In this document: one piece after another, positions 45,281-57,342 of the stretch
How the letters are laid out: the number at the start of each line of letters is the position of its first letter
Numbering within the stretch: the stretch's first letter is position 1
Program-made: the position numbers and the translations under genes
The notes under the pieces: generated by a model
What the model was told of the DNA's origin: nothing
The model's input: the letters and a program-made list of their open reading frames with translations, nothing else
The model's database searches: none
From: Bufo bufo
Lineage: Eukaryota; Chordata; Amphibia; Anura; Bufonidae
DNA length: 64,000 nucleotides
NCBI RefSeq assembly: GCF_905171765.1
Contig: NC_053391.1
Span: 149,611,917 to 149,675,916 of the forward strand
Direction: 5' to 3'

Positions 45281-45728
45281 GTGCTCAGAAAGTCAGAGCT
45301 GCTTCAAAAAGCGGAAATTCACATTTTTGTACCATAGTTTGTAAACGCTATAACTTTTACCCAAACCATTTTTTTTTTTACCCAAACATTTTTTTTTTTA
45401 TCAAAGACATGTAGAACAATAAATTTAGAGCAAAATTTATGTATGGATCTCGTTTTTTTTGCAAAATTTTACAACTGAAAGTGAAAAATGTCATTTTTTT
45501 TGCAAAAAAATCGTTAAATTTCGATTAATAACAAAAAAAGTAAAAATGTCAGCAGCAATGAAATACCACCAAATGAAAGCTCTATTAGTGAGAAGAAAAG
45601 GAGGTAAAATTCATTTGGGTGGTAAGTTGCATGACCGAGCAATAAACGGTGAAAGTAGTGTAGGTCAGAAGTGTAAAAAGTGGCCTGGTCTTTCAGGGTG
45701 TTTAAGCACTGGGGGCTGAGGTGGTTAA

Positions 45729-48700
45729 ACCTGCAAATTTGTGTCATCTTAGCTTTCATTTCTTGTATAGTAGGGGGGTTAACATCTAGCCAATGCAAAG
45801 GAATTAATGTTTTAGCCGCAGCTATGATATGTGAGATCAGGTTCTTTTTTGAAGGAGAGTATTGAGGGGTTGGAAGCGCAAGTGCCACCATCTCTAATGT
45901 TAATCTAAAGTCGGGAATTGTAAGTTTTTGAATCAACGCTTCTATCTCCTTCCAATAGAGCTTAATCTGAGAGCAATTCCACCAGATATGTGATAAGGAG
46001 CCCACGTCAATTCCGCATCTCCAGCATTCCCTCGTTGACGCTAGACTTCTCTTGTAGAGAAAGTCTGGGGTTTTATACCACCTTGTCAGGAGTTTATAGT
46101 GATTCTCCTGTAGATGGATGCAGCGGGAGAAGCCATGTGAACTTCTCAGTATTTGCTTTACTTCAGTATCAGTCATAATCCTATCCAACTCTTTTTCCCA
46201 CTCTCTGATATACACAGGCTTCAAAGATTCACCCTCGCCTCCCACCACCGGGTAGAGCTTCGACACTTTTTTAGCAGCAATGAGTGGCGACAAGATTAAT
46301 TTCTCAAAATCAGTCAAGGGCCTCTGGAGAAGATACTTCACTTTCAACTCCCCACACACAGCTCTAATGTGAGGCTTTGCAAGGAAAAACCCTGGAGATT
46401 CTGTGACCGAGCTTGGAAGTGCCTCTAAGATGGAGGTCTCTATATTTGGGGTGATTTCACCAAGCTTTACTGATGTTAGGGAGTTCCACAAATGTGGTTT
46501 GTCTAAAGTATCACGGTTTAGGAGGTCTGGTAGTAGGCTCACTGGCAGCAGAGGGGATGGATCAGGCGCTAATGTTTTCCTTATTTCTCTCCATACCTCT
46601 CCTAGGCCATAGATCTATGGTCATGTCACTATGTATGCATCTGTCGGGAAGCCATAAGTGTTTCTGGAAGTGCCTTCCTATGCTGTGACGGCAGATGGCT
46701 TGGACATCTGGACGTCTTTTTGGATCTACCATTTCAAGCCACCTATTAATTTGTATTGCTCTGTAATATCTAGATGCGTCCGGAAGACCTAGTCCTCCCT
46801 TCTCTTTACCTCTAATTAAGGTTTCATGAGATATCCTGGGTTTCCTGCTATTCCACAGGAACCTAGAGAACATACTCTTCACACTCTTGAAAAATGATTT
46901 AGGGAGCCATATCGGGACTAATTGCATAACATATAGAACCTTTGGCATTACATAGGCCTTCAGAATGTTTTTACGTCCCATCCAAGACAGATAGGGAAGA
47001 TTGTATGTTTGTAATAGACATTGTAGATCTCCTAAAAGGGGGGTGTAGTTGTGCTAATATAAGTCATTAGTATCACTAGAAATTGAGATTCCTAGATATT
47101 TAATAGGTCCTTTAGCCCAATGAAATGAAAATCGGGCTCGTAAGGGGGCAACCTTGGGTTCCGGTAGGGAAATATTCAGTATCTCTGATTTGGTATGATT
47201 GACTTTGAAGTCCGATAAAGAACTATACTCGTCTATGTTCTTTACTAATGGATCTAGTCCCTTCTCCGGATCCACAACCAAGAACAATAAGTCATCTGCA
47301 AACGCAGTACATTTTAGTTCCTTTTCACCATACTGAACCCCTGATATTTCTGGGGACTGCCTAACTAGTTGTAATAGCATCTCTACTACTAAAATAAAAA
47401 GTGAGGGGGACAGGGGGCATCCCTGTCTGGTTCCGTTGGTTATATTGAAAGATGGTGATAGCGTACCATTAACTTTCAGTCTGGCGTATGGGTTTTGGTA
47501 AAGAGTGAATATTGCTCTCGTGAAAGTGTCTGGAAAGGCAAAGCATTGCAAAGTCGATTTCATGAATAGCCAGTTGACTCTATCGAACGCCTTTTCAGCG
47601 TCTATACTTAGTAGAGCTAGAGGTATCTTTTTTCTATGTGCCATGTGTACAGCATGAAATATCCTATGGGAATTGTCTTTTCCCTCTCGGCCCTGAACAA
47701 ACCCTGATTGTTCATGGCCTATCAGAGCAGGTAGGAACTTGCCTAGTCTGCAAGCCAAAATCTTAGCCCACCATTTTAAGTCCAGGTTCAAGAGGGAAAT
47801 CGGGCGATAACTGCCACAACTCAAGGGGTCTTTCTCTTCTTTAGGAATCAGGGTGACGTGGGATTCAAGCGTCTGTTTAGGCAGGGAGTCCCCTTGCATG
47901 AGTGCATTACAGACTTCTGTGAACCTAGGAATGAGGATATCTTGGAGCTTTTTATAATATAGTAAGGGTAAGCCGTCAGGTCCCGGGCTTTTCCCAGGTG
48001 GGAAGGTTTTGAGAGTACTCATTACTTCATCAGGCGATACCGGGCTAATGAGGTATTTTGAGTCTTCTGGTGTTATAGTTGGGAGATGTAGGGAATCTAA
48101 AAAGTCTCTGATGTAGCGCTCCCTTTGGAGTTCCTCATCAGGTGTTCCTGTTTGATGTAGATAGTATAGTTTAGAGTAGAACTCTTTAAAAGCTCTGGCT
48201 ATTTCTGGGGTGTCATTAGTCACATTGCCATTTGGCTGTTTTATAGAGGGGATGTGGGTGACATTCTTGGCTTTCTTAAGCAAGGATGACATCAGCTTTC
48301 CTCCTTTTTCTCCATGAGCGTAGACCTTATGTTGAAAATTCATCATTTGCTTCGCTACTCTATGGCTAAGAAGGTCTCAAGGTTTAAGTCTGAGTTCTGT
48401 CAGTGCTTTTTGATGCTCATTGTTCAGTGAAGCCTTATGTTTTTTCTCAATTGTCGCTATGTCTGCTAAGAGCGTGTCGACTGCCTTCTGCTGTTACTTT
48501 TTAACTCTGGTGCCCAAGGAGATGAAGCAACCGCTAATAAATGCTTTGTGAGCCTCCCAAACAATAGGTTATGAGCTGTGTGTGGAGGAGTTAAGTGCAA
48601 AGTACTCTATCAACTGAGTCCTGACCTGATCCAAATGGAGTTGGTTTTTCAGCAGGGATTCGTTTAACTTCCAGCTCCAGTTCCTTTGTGGTAGAGAGGC

Positions 48701-49429
48701 CAGGGTGAAGGTCGCCAAGCATGGATCGTGGTCAGATAAGGTGATATTTCCTATTTCCGCTGATCTAAAGGAGGGAAGAAGAGATGCAGAGGTCAAAATG
48801 TGATCTAGCCGTTGGTACGTTCCATGTGGAACTGAGTAGAAGGAGAAGTCCTTATCTGTGGGATGTAGGCTACGCCATACGTCTATCAAACGGAATTTGT
48901 GAAGTTTCTTATGTAGTTTACTGAGAAGTTTTTGCGTTACTCGGGATTTAGCTGAAGATGAGTCAATGGCGGGGTTCAATACTAAGTTTAAGTCAGCTCC
49001 TAGAATTATCTGCCCTTCAGCAAAGATTTTAAGCGTGTCTAGAGCCTGCAGAAGCCAATGCACAGGGGACTTATTCGGGACATATAGGTTTGCTAAAGTG
49101 ATTTTGCGAGTTGCTATTAAGCCTTTGACTAGCAGAAGGCGACCATCCGCATCTGTGTGTTGCTGCAATACGGTAAATGGGATGGATTGGTGGACTGCTA
49201 TTGCTACTCCTTTGGAGGCAGAAGCTGGCTGTACACTATGAAACCAGTGGGCAAATGGACGTTTTGACAGCCTTGGCATTCTCCTCTGGCTTGGGTGAGT
49301 TTCCTGAAGAAACACTATCTGAGAACCCATTTTCCTGAGAGCCAGCATAACTTGGCCTCGTTTCTGTGGTGAGTTTAGACCTTTTACATTGTATGTCGTG
49401 ACCTTTATATCAGTCATCCTAGAAGACAA
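45729..49429 (-). pseudogene. LINE ORF2 (second copy): endonuclease and reverse transcriptase
   Basis: Start at 49429, or more likely the Met at 49417 (MTDIKVTTYNVKGLNSPQKR). Endonuclease to about 48569: 'IVFLQETH', 'LGADLNLVLN', 'TYQRLDHILTS', 'LSDHDPCLA'. Stops lie between 48569 and 48346. RT 48346-47054: 'PPGKSPGPDGLPLLYYK', 'SYRPISLLNLDLKWWAK', 'SIDAEKAFDRVNW', 'NGTRQGCPLSPSLFIL', active site AFADDLLFLV. After a break, 46981-46562 and 46542-45729 hold the thumb and C-terminal domain with the Cys/His-like 'ECWRCGIDVGSLSHIWWNC'. The frame is interrupted at 45728 by the TTAA element and resumes at 41631. Confidence 0.9.
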
Positions 49430-49797
49430 GTTATTTCCTTCTAAAGTAGAGTTGAAATCTGCGGTATCCCCTTATGAGACTCTTTATGGGTCTAAGAGGG
49501 ATATCAATAAGGAGGGAGAGGAGGGAGAAGATGGGAAAGAAAAGCTAAAGAGAGAAGAAATAAAGAAAAGAAAAAGAGAGGAGAAAGCACAAGAAAGAGC
49601 AACAATCAGTAAATCAAACAGCTACTGGATTAAATCCAGTAAATGAACTATCACAACAGGAGCGAACAGTTATGTATGTAGATAGCAGGGGGGGTAGAAC
49701 ACAAATATATTTCTAGCCTGGCCGTGTTACCTAGACATCACAGCCAAGGATATAACACTATATTTGGTGACCTATATCTTTTACCCGACTTCTAGAC
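49430..49797 (-). other. LINE inter-ORF region, part 1, with purine-rich tract
   Basis: Non-coding DNA between ORF1 and ORF2. 49507-49615 is almost pure purine on the plus strand ('gaggagggagaagatggg', 'aaagagagaagaaataaag'). Confidence 0.6.
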
Positions 49798-49805
49798 CTT
49801 ATGAG
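49798..49805. repeat. hAT target duplication, left copy
   Basis: CTTATGAG, identical to 57335-57342. Confidence 0.9.
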
Positions 49806-50344
49806 TAGGGATGAGCGAACCCGAACTGTATAGTTCAGGTTCGTACCGAATTTTGGGGTGTCCGTGACACGGACCCGAACCCGAACATTTTCGTAAAAGT
49901 CCGGGTTCGGGTTCGGTGTTCGGCGCTTTCTTGGCGCTTTTTGAAAGGCTGCAAAGCAGCCAATCAACAAGTGTCATACTACTTGGCCCAAGAGGCCATC
50001 ACAGCCATGCCTACTATTGGCATGGCTGTGATTGGCCAGTGCACCATGTGACCCAGCCTCTATTTAAGCTGGAGTCACGTAGCGCCGCACGTCACTCTGC
50101 TATGATCAGTATAGGGAGAGGTTGCAGCTGCGACGTTAGGGCGAGATTAGGCAGATTAACTCCTCCAAAAGACTTCATTCTGTGATCGATCTGCAGCTGT
50201 GGATCATTGAAGTGCTATTATTGACTTGCTCACTTTTTTGAGGCTGCCCAGAGCGTTTTTAGATCACTTTTTTCCTGGGGTGATCGGCGGCCATTTTGTG
50301 ACTTGTGGTGCGCCAGCACGAGCTATCACCAAGTGTATTTAACC

Positions 50345-50640
50345 ATCGATAGTGTGGTTATTTTGTGCTATATCCTACATCAGCTGCAGGCTGAGCCTGT
50401 GTCACCGAAGTGCATTTAACCATCAACAGTCTGGTTATTTTTTGGCCATATACTACATCAGCTGCAGGCTGAGCCTGTGTCACCCAAGTGCATTTAACCA
50501 TCAACAGTCTGATTATTTTTTGGCCATATACTACATCTGGTGCAGGCTGAGCCTGTGTCACCCAAGTGCATTTAACCATCAACAGTGTGGTTATTTTTTG
50601 GCCATATATTACATCAGGGGCAAGTTGAGCCTGTCACCCA
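50345..50640. repeat. 78-bp tandem array
   Basis: About three and a half units with 'catttaaccatcaacagt', 'tggccatatactacatc' and 'caggctgagcctgtgtcac', 78 bp apart. The period is divisible by three, so it stays open in both directions. Confidence 0.85.
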
Positions 50641-51670
50641 GCGCCAAAAAAATAGACCTGACATTTCTATTCAACCAAATCTGCACAGTTTTAGCTGGTC
50701 AAGTTATTTGTAGTGACCGTAAAAGCAGACTTTTTGTTATGGGTTGAAAAAGCATTCCCAAATTTGCCATTCTGAAAATAACTAGTTTGTGGTATTTGAG
50801 GCCTACTTGAAATCTATCCCAAAAAGAAAATCTTACATTGAAGGTATTGATAGTGTGATTCAGAAAAACCTAAGACACACGCTAGCGTGCTGATAGAAGT
50901 GTCATTCTGTGATTAAACCTATAACTGTCACACAGCACAAAAAAAACAGGTCTCACATCTCTATTCAACCAAATCTGCACAGTTTTAGCTGGTCAAGTTA
51001 TTTGTAGTGACCGTAAAAGCAGACTTTTTGTTCTGGGTTGAAAAAGCATTCCCAAATTTGCCATTCTGAATATAACTAGTTTGTGGTATTTGAGGCCTAC
51101 TTGAAATCTATCCCAAAAAGAAAATCTTACATTGAAGGTATTGATAGTGTCATTCAGAAAAACCTAAGACACACGCTAGCGTGCTGATAGAAGTGTCATT
51201 CTGTGATTAAACCTATAACTGTCACACAGCGCAAAAAAAAACAGGTCTCACATCTCTATTCAACCAAATCTGCACAGTTTTAGCTGGTCAAGTTATTTGT
51301 AGTGACCGTAAAAGCAGACTTTTAGTTCTGGGTTGAAAAACATTCCCAAATTTGCCATTCTGAAAATAACTAGTTTGTGGTATTTGAGGCCTACTTGAAA
51401 TCTATCCCAAAAAGAAAATCTTACATTGAAGGTATTGATAGTGTGATTCAGAAAAACCTAAGACACACGCTAGCGTGCTGATAGAAGTGTCATTCTGTGA
51501 TTAAACCTATAACTGTCACACAGCGCAAAAAAAAACAGGTCTCACATCTCTATTCAACCAAAACTGTGCAGTTTTAGCTGGTCAAGTTATTTGTAGTGAC
51601 CGTAAAAGCAGACTTTTTGTTCAGGGTTGAAAAAGCATTCCCAAATTTGCCATTCTCAAAATTGTGGTGA
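50641..51670. repeat. 294-bp tandem array directly upstream of the hAT gene
   Basis: Three and a half units, equivalent words ('gcacagttttagctggtcaa') near 50681, 50975, 51270 and 51564. Units are about 97 percent alike by eye. The last ends ten or so bases before the transposase ATG. As the DNA just upstream of the gene it may contain promoter or binding sites (inference). Confidence 0.9.
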
Positions 51671-51679
51671 ACGGGAACA

Positions 51680-54600
51680 ATGAGGAAAACATCTAATAAG
51701 GGACGCGGACGTGGACATGGTCGTGGTGGTGTTAGTGGACCCTCTGGTGCTGGGAGAGGACGTGGCCGTTCTGCCACAGCCACACGTCCTAGTGAACCAA
51801 CTACCTCAGGTCCCAGTAGCCAGCAGAATTTACAGCGATATTTGGTGGGGCCCAATGCCGTTCTAAGGATGGTAAGGCCTGAGCAGGTACAGGCATTAGT
51901 CAATTGGGTGGCCGACAGTGGATCCAGCACGTTCACATTATCTCCCACCCAGTCTTCTGCAGAAAGCGCACAGATGGCGCATGAAAACCAAGCCCATCGG
52001 TCTGTCACATCACCCTCATGCATATCAGGGAAACTGTCTGAGCCTCAAGTTATGCAGCAGTCTCTTATGCTGTTTGAAGACTCTGCTGCCAGGGTTTCCC
52101 AAGGGCATCCACCTAGCCCTTCCCCAGGGGTGGAAGAGATAGAATGCACTAACGCACAACCACTTATTTTTCCTGATGATGAGGACATGGGAATACCACC
52201 TCAGCACGTCTCTGATGATGACGAAACACAGGTGCCAACTGCTGCGTCTTTCTGCAGTGTGCAGACTGAACAGGAGGTCAGGGATCAAGACTAAGTGGAA
52301 GACGATGCAGGGGACGATGAGGTCCTAGACCCCACATGGAATGAAGGTCGTACCACTGACTTTCACAGTTCAGAGGAAGAGGCAGTGGTGAGACCGAGCC
52401 GACAGCGTAGCAAAAGAGGGAGCAGTGGGCACCCCAAAGGCAGCTTCAAGGAGTTCCCTGGCATGGCACTTTTTCAAACAATGTGCTGACGACAAGACCC
52501 GAGTGGTTTGCACGCTGTGCCATCAGAGCCTGAAGCGAGGCATTAACCTTCTGAACCTTAGCACAACCTGCATGACCAGGCACCTGCATGCAAAGCATGA
52601 ACTGCAGTGGAGTAAACACCTTAAAAACAAGGAAGTCACTCAGGCTCCCCCTGCTACCTCTTCTGCTGCTGCCGCCTCGGCCTCTTCTGCTGCTGCTGCC
52701 GCCGCCTCGGCCTCTTCCTCTGCCTCTGGAGGAACGTTGGCACCTGCCGCCCAGCAAACATGGGATGTACCACCAACACCACCACCTGCGTCACCAAGCA
52801 TCTCAACCATGTCACACGGCAGCGTTCAGCTCTCCATCTCACAAACATTTGAGAGAAAGCGTGAATTCTCACCTAGCCACCCTCGATCCCTGGCCCTGAA
52901 TGCCAGCATTTCTAAACTACTGGCCTATGAAATGCTGTCATTTAGGGTGGTGGACACACACAGCTTCAAACAGCTCATGTCACTTGCTGTCCCACAGTAT
53001 GTTGTTCCCAGCCGCCACTACTTCTCCAAGAGAGCCGTGCCTTCCCTGCACAAACAAGTGTCCGATAAAATCAAGTGTGCACTGCGCAACGCCATCTGTG
53101 GCAAGGTCCACCTAACCACAGATACGTGGACCAGTAAGCAAGGCCAGGGACGCTATATCTCCCTAACTGCACACTTAGTAAATGTAGTGGCGGCTGGGCC
53201 CCAGGCGGAGAACTATTTGGCGCACGTCCTTCCGCTGCCAAGGATCGCAGGGCAACATTCTTTGCCTCCTGTCTCCTCCTCCTCCTCCTACTCAGCTTCC
53301 TCCTCCTCTTCTTCCACCTGCTCATCCAGTCAGCCACACACCTTCACCACCAACTTCAGCACAGCACGGGGTAAACGTCAGCAGGCCATTCTGAAACTCA
53401 TATGTTTGAGGGACAGGCCCCACACCGCACAGGAGTTGTGGCGGGGTATAGAACAACAGACCGACGAGTGGTTGCTGCCGGTGAGCCTCAAGCCCGGCCT
53501 GGTGGTGTGCGATAATGGGCGAAATCTCGTTGCAGCTCTGGGACTAGCCGGTTTGACGCACATCCCTTGCCTGGCGCATGTGCTGAATTTGGTGGTGCAG
53601 AAGTTCATTCGCAACTACCCCGACATGTCAGAGCTGCTGCATAAAGTGCGGGCCGTCTGTTCGCGCTTCCGGCGTTCACACCCTGCCGCTGCTCGCCTGT
53701 CTGCGCTACAGCGTAACTTCGGCCTTCCCGCTCACCGTCTCATATGCGACGTGCCCACCAGGTGGAACTCCACCTTGCATATGCTGGACAGACTGTGCGA
53801 GCAGCAGCACGCACGGGTCAGTCGCACTGCGGATCAGACCCACTTCACCACCAATGACTGGGCCTCCATGCGAGACCTGTGTGCCCTGTTGCGCTGTTTC
53901 GAGTAGTCCACCAACATGGCCAGTGGCGATGACGCCGTTATCAGCGTTACAAGACGACTTCTATGTCTCCTTGAGAAAACACTTAGGGCGATGATGGAAG
54001 AGGAGGTGGCCCAGGAGGAAGAGGAGGAAGAGGGGTCATTTTTAGTACTTTCAGGCCAGTCTCTTCAAAGTGACTCAGAGGGAGGTTTTTTGCAACACCA
54101 GAGGCCATGTACAAATGTGGCCAGACAGGGCCCACTACTGGAGGACGAGGAGGACGAGGATGAGGATGAAGCATGTTCACAGCGGGGTGGCACCCAAAGC
54201 AGCTCGGGCCCATCACTGGTGCGTGGCTGGGGGGAAACACAGGACGATGACGATACACCTCCCACAGAGGACAGCTTGTCCTCACCTCTGGGCAGCTGGC
54301 ACACATGAGCGACTACATGCTGCAGTGCCTGCGCAACGACAGCAGAGTTGCCCACGTGTGCGGACTACTGGGTTGCCACCCTGCTGGATCCCCGGTACAA
54401 AGACAATGTGCCCACCTTACTTCCTACACTGGAGCGTGATAGGAAGATGCGCGAGTACAAGCGCACGTTGGTAGACGCGCTACTGAGAGTATTCCCAAAT
54501 GTCACAGGGGAACCAGTGGAAGCCAAAGGCGAAGGCAGAGGAGGAGCAAGAGGTCGCCAACGCAGCTGTGTCACGCCCAGCTCCTCTGAGGGCAGGGTTA

Positions 54601-54988
54601 GCATGGCAGAGATGTGGAAAAGTTTTGTCAACACGCCACAGCTAAGTGCACCACCACCTGATACGGAACGTGTTAGCAGGAGGCAACATTTCACTAACAT
54701 GGTGGAACAGTACCTGTGCACACCCCTCCACGTACTGACTGATGGTTCGGCCCCATTCAACTTCTGGTCTCCAAATTGTCCTCGTGGCCAGAGCTAGCCT
54801 TTTATGCCTTGGAGGTGCTGGCCTGCCCGGCGGCCAGCGTTTTGTCTGAACGTGTATTCAGCACGGCAGGGGGCGTCATTACAGACAAACGCAGCCGCCT
54901 GTCTACAGCCAATGTGGACCAGCTGACGTTCATAAAAATGAACCAGGCATGGATCCCACAGGACCTGTCCATCCCTTGTGCAGATTAG
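51680..54988 (+). pseudogene. BED-type hAT transposase with Arg/Gly-rich N-terminus
   Basis: ATG at 51680: MRKTSNKGRGRGHGRGG, an RG-rich head, then 'QNLQRYLVGPNAVLRMVRPE' and an acidic Ser-rich stretch. In-frame TAA at 52292; a frameshift near 52425; then the BED finger ('SLAWHFFKQCADDKTRVVC', CTLC, 'CMTRHLHAKH'). Catalytic core: 'GKVHLTTDTWTSKQGQGRYI' (Asp 1), 'SLKPGLVVCDNGRNLVAALG' (Asp 2), 'CLAHVLNLVV', 'CDVPTRWNSTLHML', 'LLRCFE' (Glu) followed at once by TAG at 53904. An acidic insert (EDEEDEDEDEA) precedes 'CADYWVATLLDPRYKDN'. After another shift, 54776-54988 carries the hATC dimerisation motif 'ALEVLACPAASVLSERVFS'. Two stops and at least three shifts; dead but well preserved. Confidence 0.92.
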
Positions 54989-55084
54989 ATATTAACTACC
55001 TCCGCTTAACAATATATTATTCTACTCCAGGGCACTTCCTCATTCAATACTATTTTTAATTTCATTTTACCATTATATTGTGGG

Positions 55085-57030
55085 GCAACCCAAAGTTGAA
55101 TGAACCTCTCCTCTGCCTGGGTGCCGGGGCCTAAATGTGTGACAGTGGCCTGTTCCAGTGGTGGGTGACGTGAAGCCTGATTCTCTGCTATGACATGAAT
55201 ACAGATTCTGCGCTGACATAAGGCCAGATTCTCTGTTACGGGACCGCTCTCCTCTGCCTGGGTGCCTGGGCCTAAATGTGTGACAGTGGCCTGTTCCAGT
55301 GGTGGCTGACGGGAAGCCTGATTCTCTGCTATGACATGAAGACAGATTCTGCGCTGACATAAGGCCAGATTATCTGTTACGGGACCGCTCTCCTCTGTCT
55401 GGGTGCCGGGGCCTAAATGTGTGACAGTGGCCTGTTCCAGTGGTGGGTGACGTGAAGCCTGATTCTCTGCTATGACATGAATACAGATTCTGCGCTGACA
55501 TAAGGCCAGATTCTCTGTTACGGGACCTCTCTCCTCTGCCTGGGTGCCTGGGCCTAAATGTGTGACAGTGGCCTGTTCCAGTGGTGGCTGACGTGAAGCC
55601 TGATTCTCTGCTATGACATGAAGACAGATTCTGCGCTGACATAAGGCCAGATTCTCTGTTACGGGACCGCTCTCCTCTGTCTGGGTGCCAGGGCCTAAAT
55701 GTGTGACAGTGGCCTGTTCCAGTGGTGGGTGACATGAAGCCTGATTCTCTGCTATGACATGAATACAGATTCTGCGCTGACATAAGGCCAGATTCTCTGT
55801 TACGGGACCTCTCTCTTCTGCCTGGGTGCCTGGGCCTAAATGTGTGACAGTGGCCTGTTCCAGTGGTGGGTGACGTGAAGCCTGATTCTCTGCTATGACA
55901 TGAATACAGTTTCTGCGCTGACATAAGGCCAGATTCTCTGTTACGGGACCTCTCTCCTCTGCCTGGGTGCCTGGGCCTAAATGTGTGACAGTGGCCTGTT
56001 CCAGTGGTGGCTGACGTGAAGCCTGATTCTCTGCTAGGACATGAATACAGATTCTGCGCTGACATAAGGCCAGATTCTCTGTTACGGGACCTCTCTCCTC
56101 TGTCTGGGTGCCGGGGCCTAAATGTGTGACAGTGGCCTTTTCCAGTGGTGGGTGACGTGAAGCCTGATTCTCTGCTATGACATGAAGACAGATTCTGCGC
56201 TGACATAAGGCCAAATTCTCTGTTACGGGACCTCTCTCCTCTGCCTGGGTACCTGGGCCTAAATGTGTGACAGTGGCCTGTTCCAGTGGTGGGTGACGTG
56301 AAGCCTGATTCTCTGCTATGACATGAAGACAGATTCTGCGCTGACATAAGGCAGATTCTCTGTTACAGGACCTCTCTCCTCTGCCTGGGTGCCTGGGCCT
56401 AAATGTGTGACAGTGGCCTGTTCCAGTGGTGGGTGACGTGAAGCCTGATTCTCTGCTATGACATGACGACAGATTCTGCGCTGACATAAGGCCAGATTCT
56501 CTGTTACGGGACCGCTCTCCTCTGCCTGGGTGCCTGGGCCTAAATGTGTGACAGTGGCCTGTTCCAGTGGTGGCTGACATGAAGCCTGATTCTCTGCTAT
56601 GACATGAAGACAGATTCTGCGCTGACATAAGGCCAGATTCTCTGTTACGGGACCTCTCTCCTCTGCCTGGGTGCCTCGGCCTAAATGTGTGACAGTGGCC
56701 TGTTCCAGTGGTGGGTGACGTGAAGCCTTATTCTCTGCTATGACATGAAGACAGATTCTGCGCTGACATAAGGCCAGATTCTCTGTTACAGGACCGCTCT
56801 CCTCTGTCTGGGTGCCGGGGCCTAAATGTGTGACAGTGGCCTGTTCCAGTGGTGGGTGACGTGAAGCCTGATTCTCTGCTATGATATGAAGACTGATTCT
56901 GCGCTGACATGAAGCCAGATTCTCTGCTATGGCATGAAGAGACTGATTCTCTGCTGACATGAAGCCAGATTCTTTGCTATGGCATGAAGAGACTGATTCT
57001 CTGCTGACGTGAAGCCAGATTCTCTGCTAT
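55085..57030. repeat. 141-bp tandem array downstream of the hAT gene
   Basis: About 13-14 units with 'gtgacagtggcctgttccag', 'gaagcctgattctctgcta' and 'gacagattctgcgctgacat'; equivalent words at 55201 and 55342 give 141 bp. The last units (56880-57030) are shortened. As 141 is 47 codons, one minus-strand frame stays open for 540 codons. It carries no known domain, and a second frame is open in parallel, so I do not call it a gene. Confidence 0.9.
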
Positions 57031-57334
57031 GGGACCTCTGTCCAATTGATATTGGTTCATTTTTATTTTTTTACTTTTAATTTTAATTCATTTCCCTATC
57101 CACATTTGTTTGCAGGGGATTTACCTACATGTTGCTGCCTTTTGCAGCCCTCTAGCTCTTTCCTGGGCTGTTTTACAGCCTTTTTAGTGCCCAAAAGTTC
57201 GGGTCCCCATTGACTTCAATGGGGTTCGGGTTCAGGACGAAGTTCGGTTCGGGTTCGGACCCCGAACCCGAACATTTACGGGAAGTTCGGCCGAACTTCT
57301 CGAACCCGAACATCCAGGTGTTCGCTCAACTCTA

Positions 57335-57342
57335 CTTATGAG
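57335..57342. repeat. hAT target duplication, right copy
   Basis: CTTATGAG, identical to 49798-49805. Confidence 0.9.

Larger units (their letters stand above)
41632..45728 (-). mobile_element. 4.1-kb TTAA foldback element (copy D)
   Basis: TTAA at 41632-41635 and 45725-45728. Ends TTAACCACCTCCGGACC and, from the right in reverse, TTAACCACCTCAGCCCC share TTAACCACCTC. About 35 bp inside the right end GACCAGGCCACTTTTT matches the left end of the element at 24876. Read from right to left the order is conserved end, zigzag inverted units, hairpin-bearing tandem units, hairpin ladder: the same architecture as copy C in opposite orientation. No transposase. It sits precisely at a TTAA in ORF2 of the LINE. 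Confidence 0.85.
49806..57334 (+). mobile_element. Complete 7.5-kb hAT transposon (copy 2)
   Basis: Ends TAGGGATGAGCGAACCCG (left) and, in reverse, TAGAGTTGAGCGAACACC (right), flanked by CTTATGAG on both sides. The 8-bp duplication and the BED plus hATC protein establish the superfamily. Order: GAAC-rich end, 78-bp array, 294-bp array, transposase pseudogene (51680-54988), 141-bp array, end. Subterminal DNA is full of TTCGGGTTCGG/CCGAACCCGAA words, probably transposase-binding sites (inference). It is the reference copy for interpreting the degenerate copies 1 and 3. Confidence 0.92.

Noticed and set aside
55006..56628. 540-codon open frame on the minus strand
   Set aside because: It lies wholly in a 141-bp satellite whose period is divisible by three; parallel frames are open as well and no domain is recognisable.
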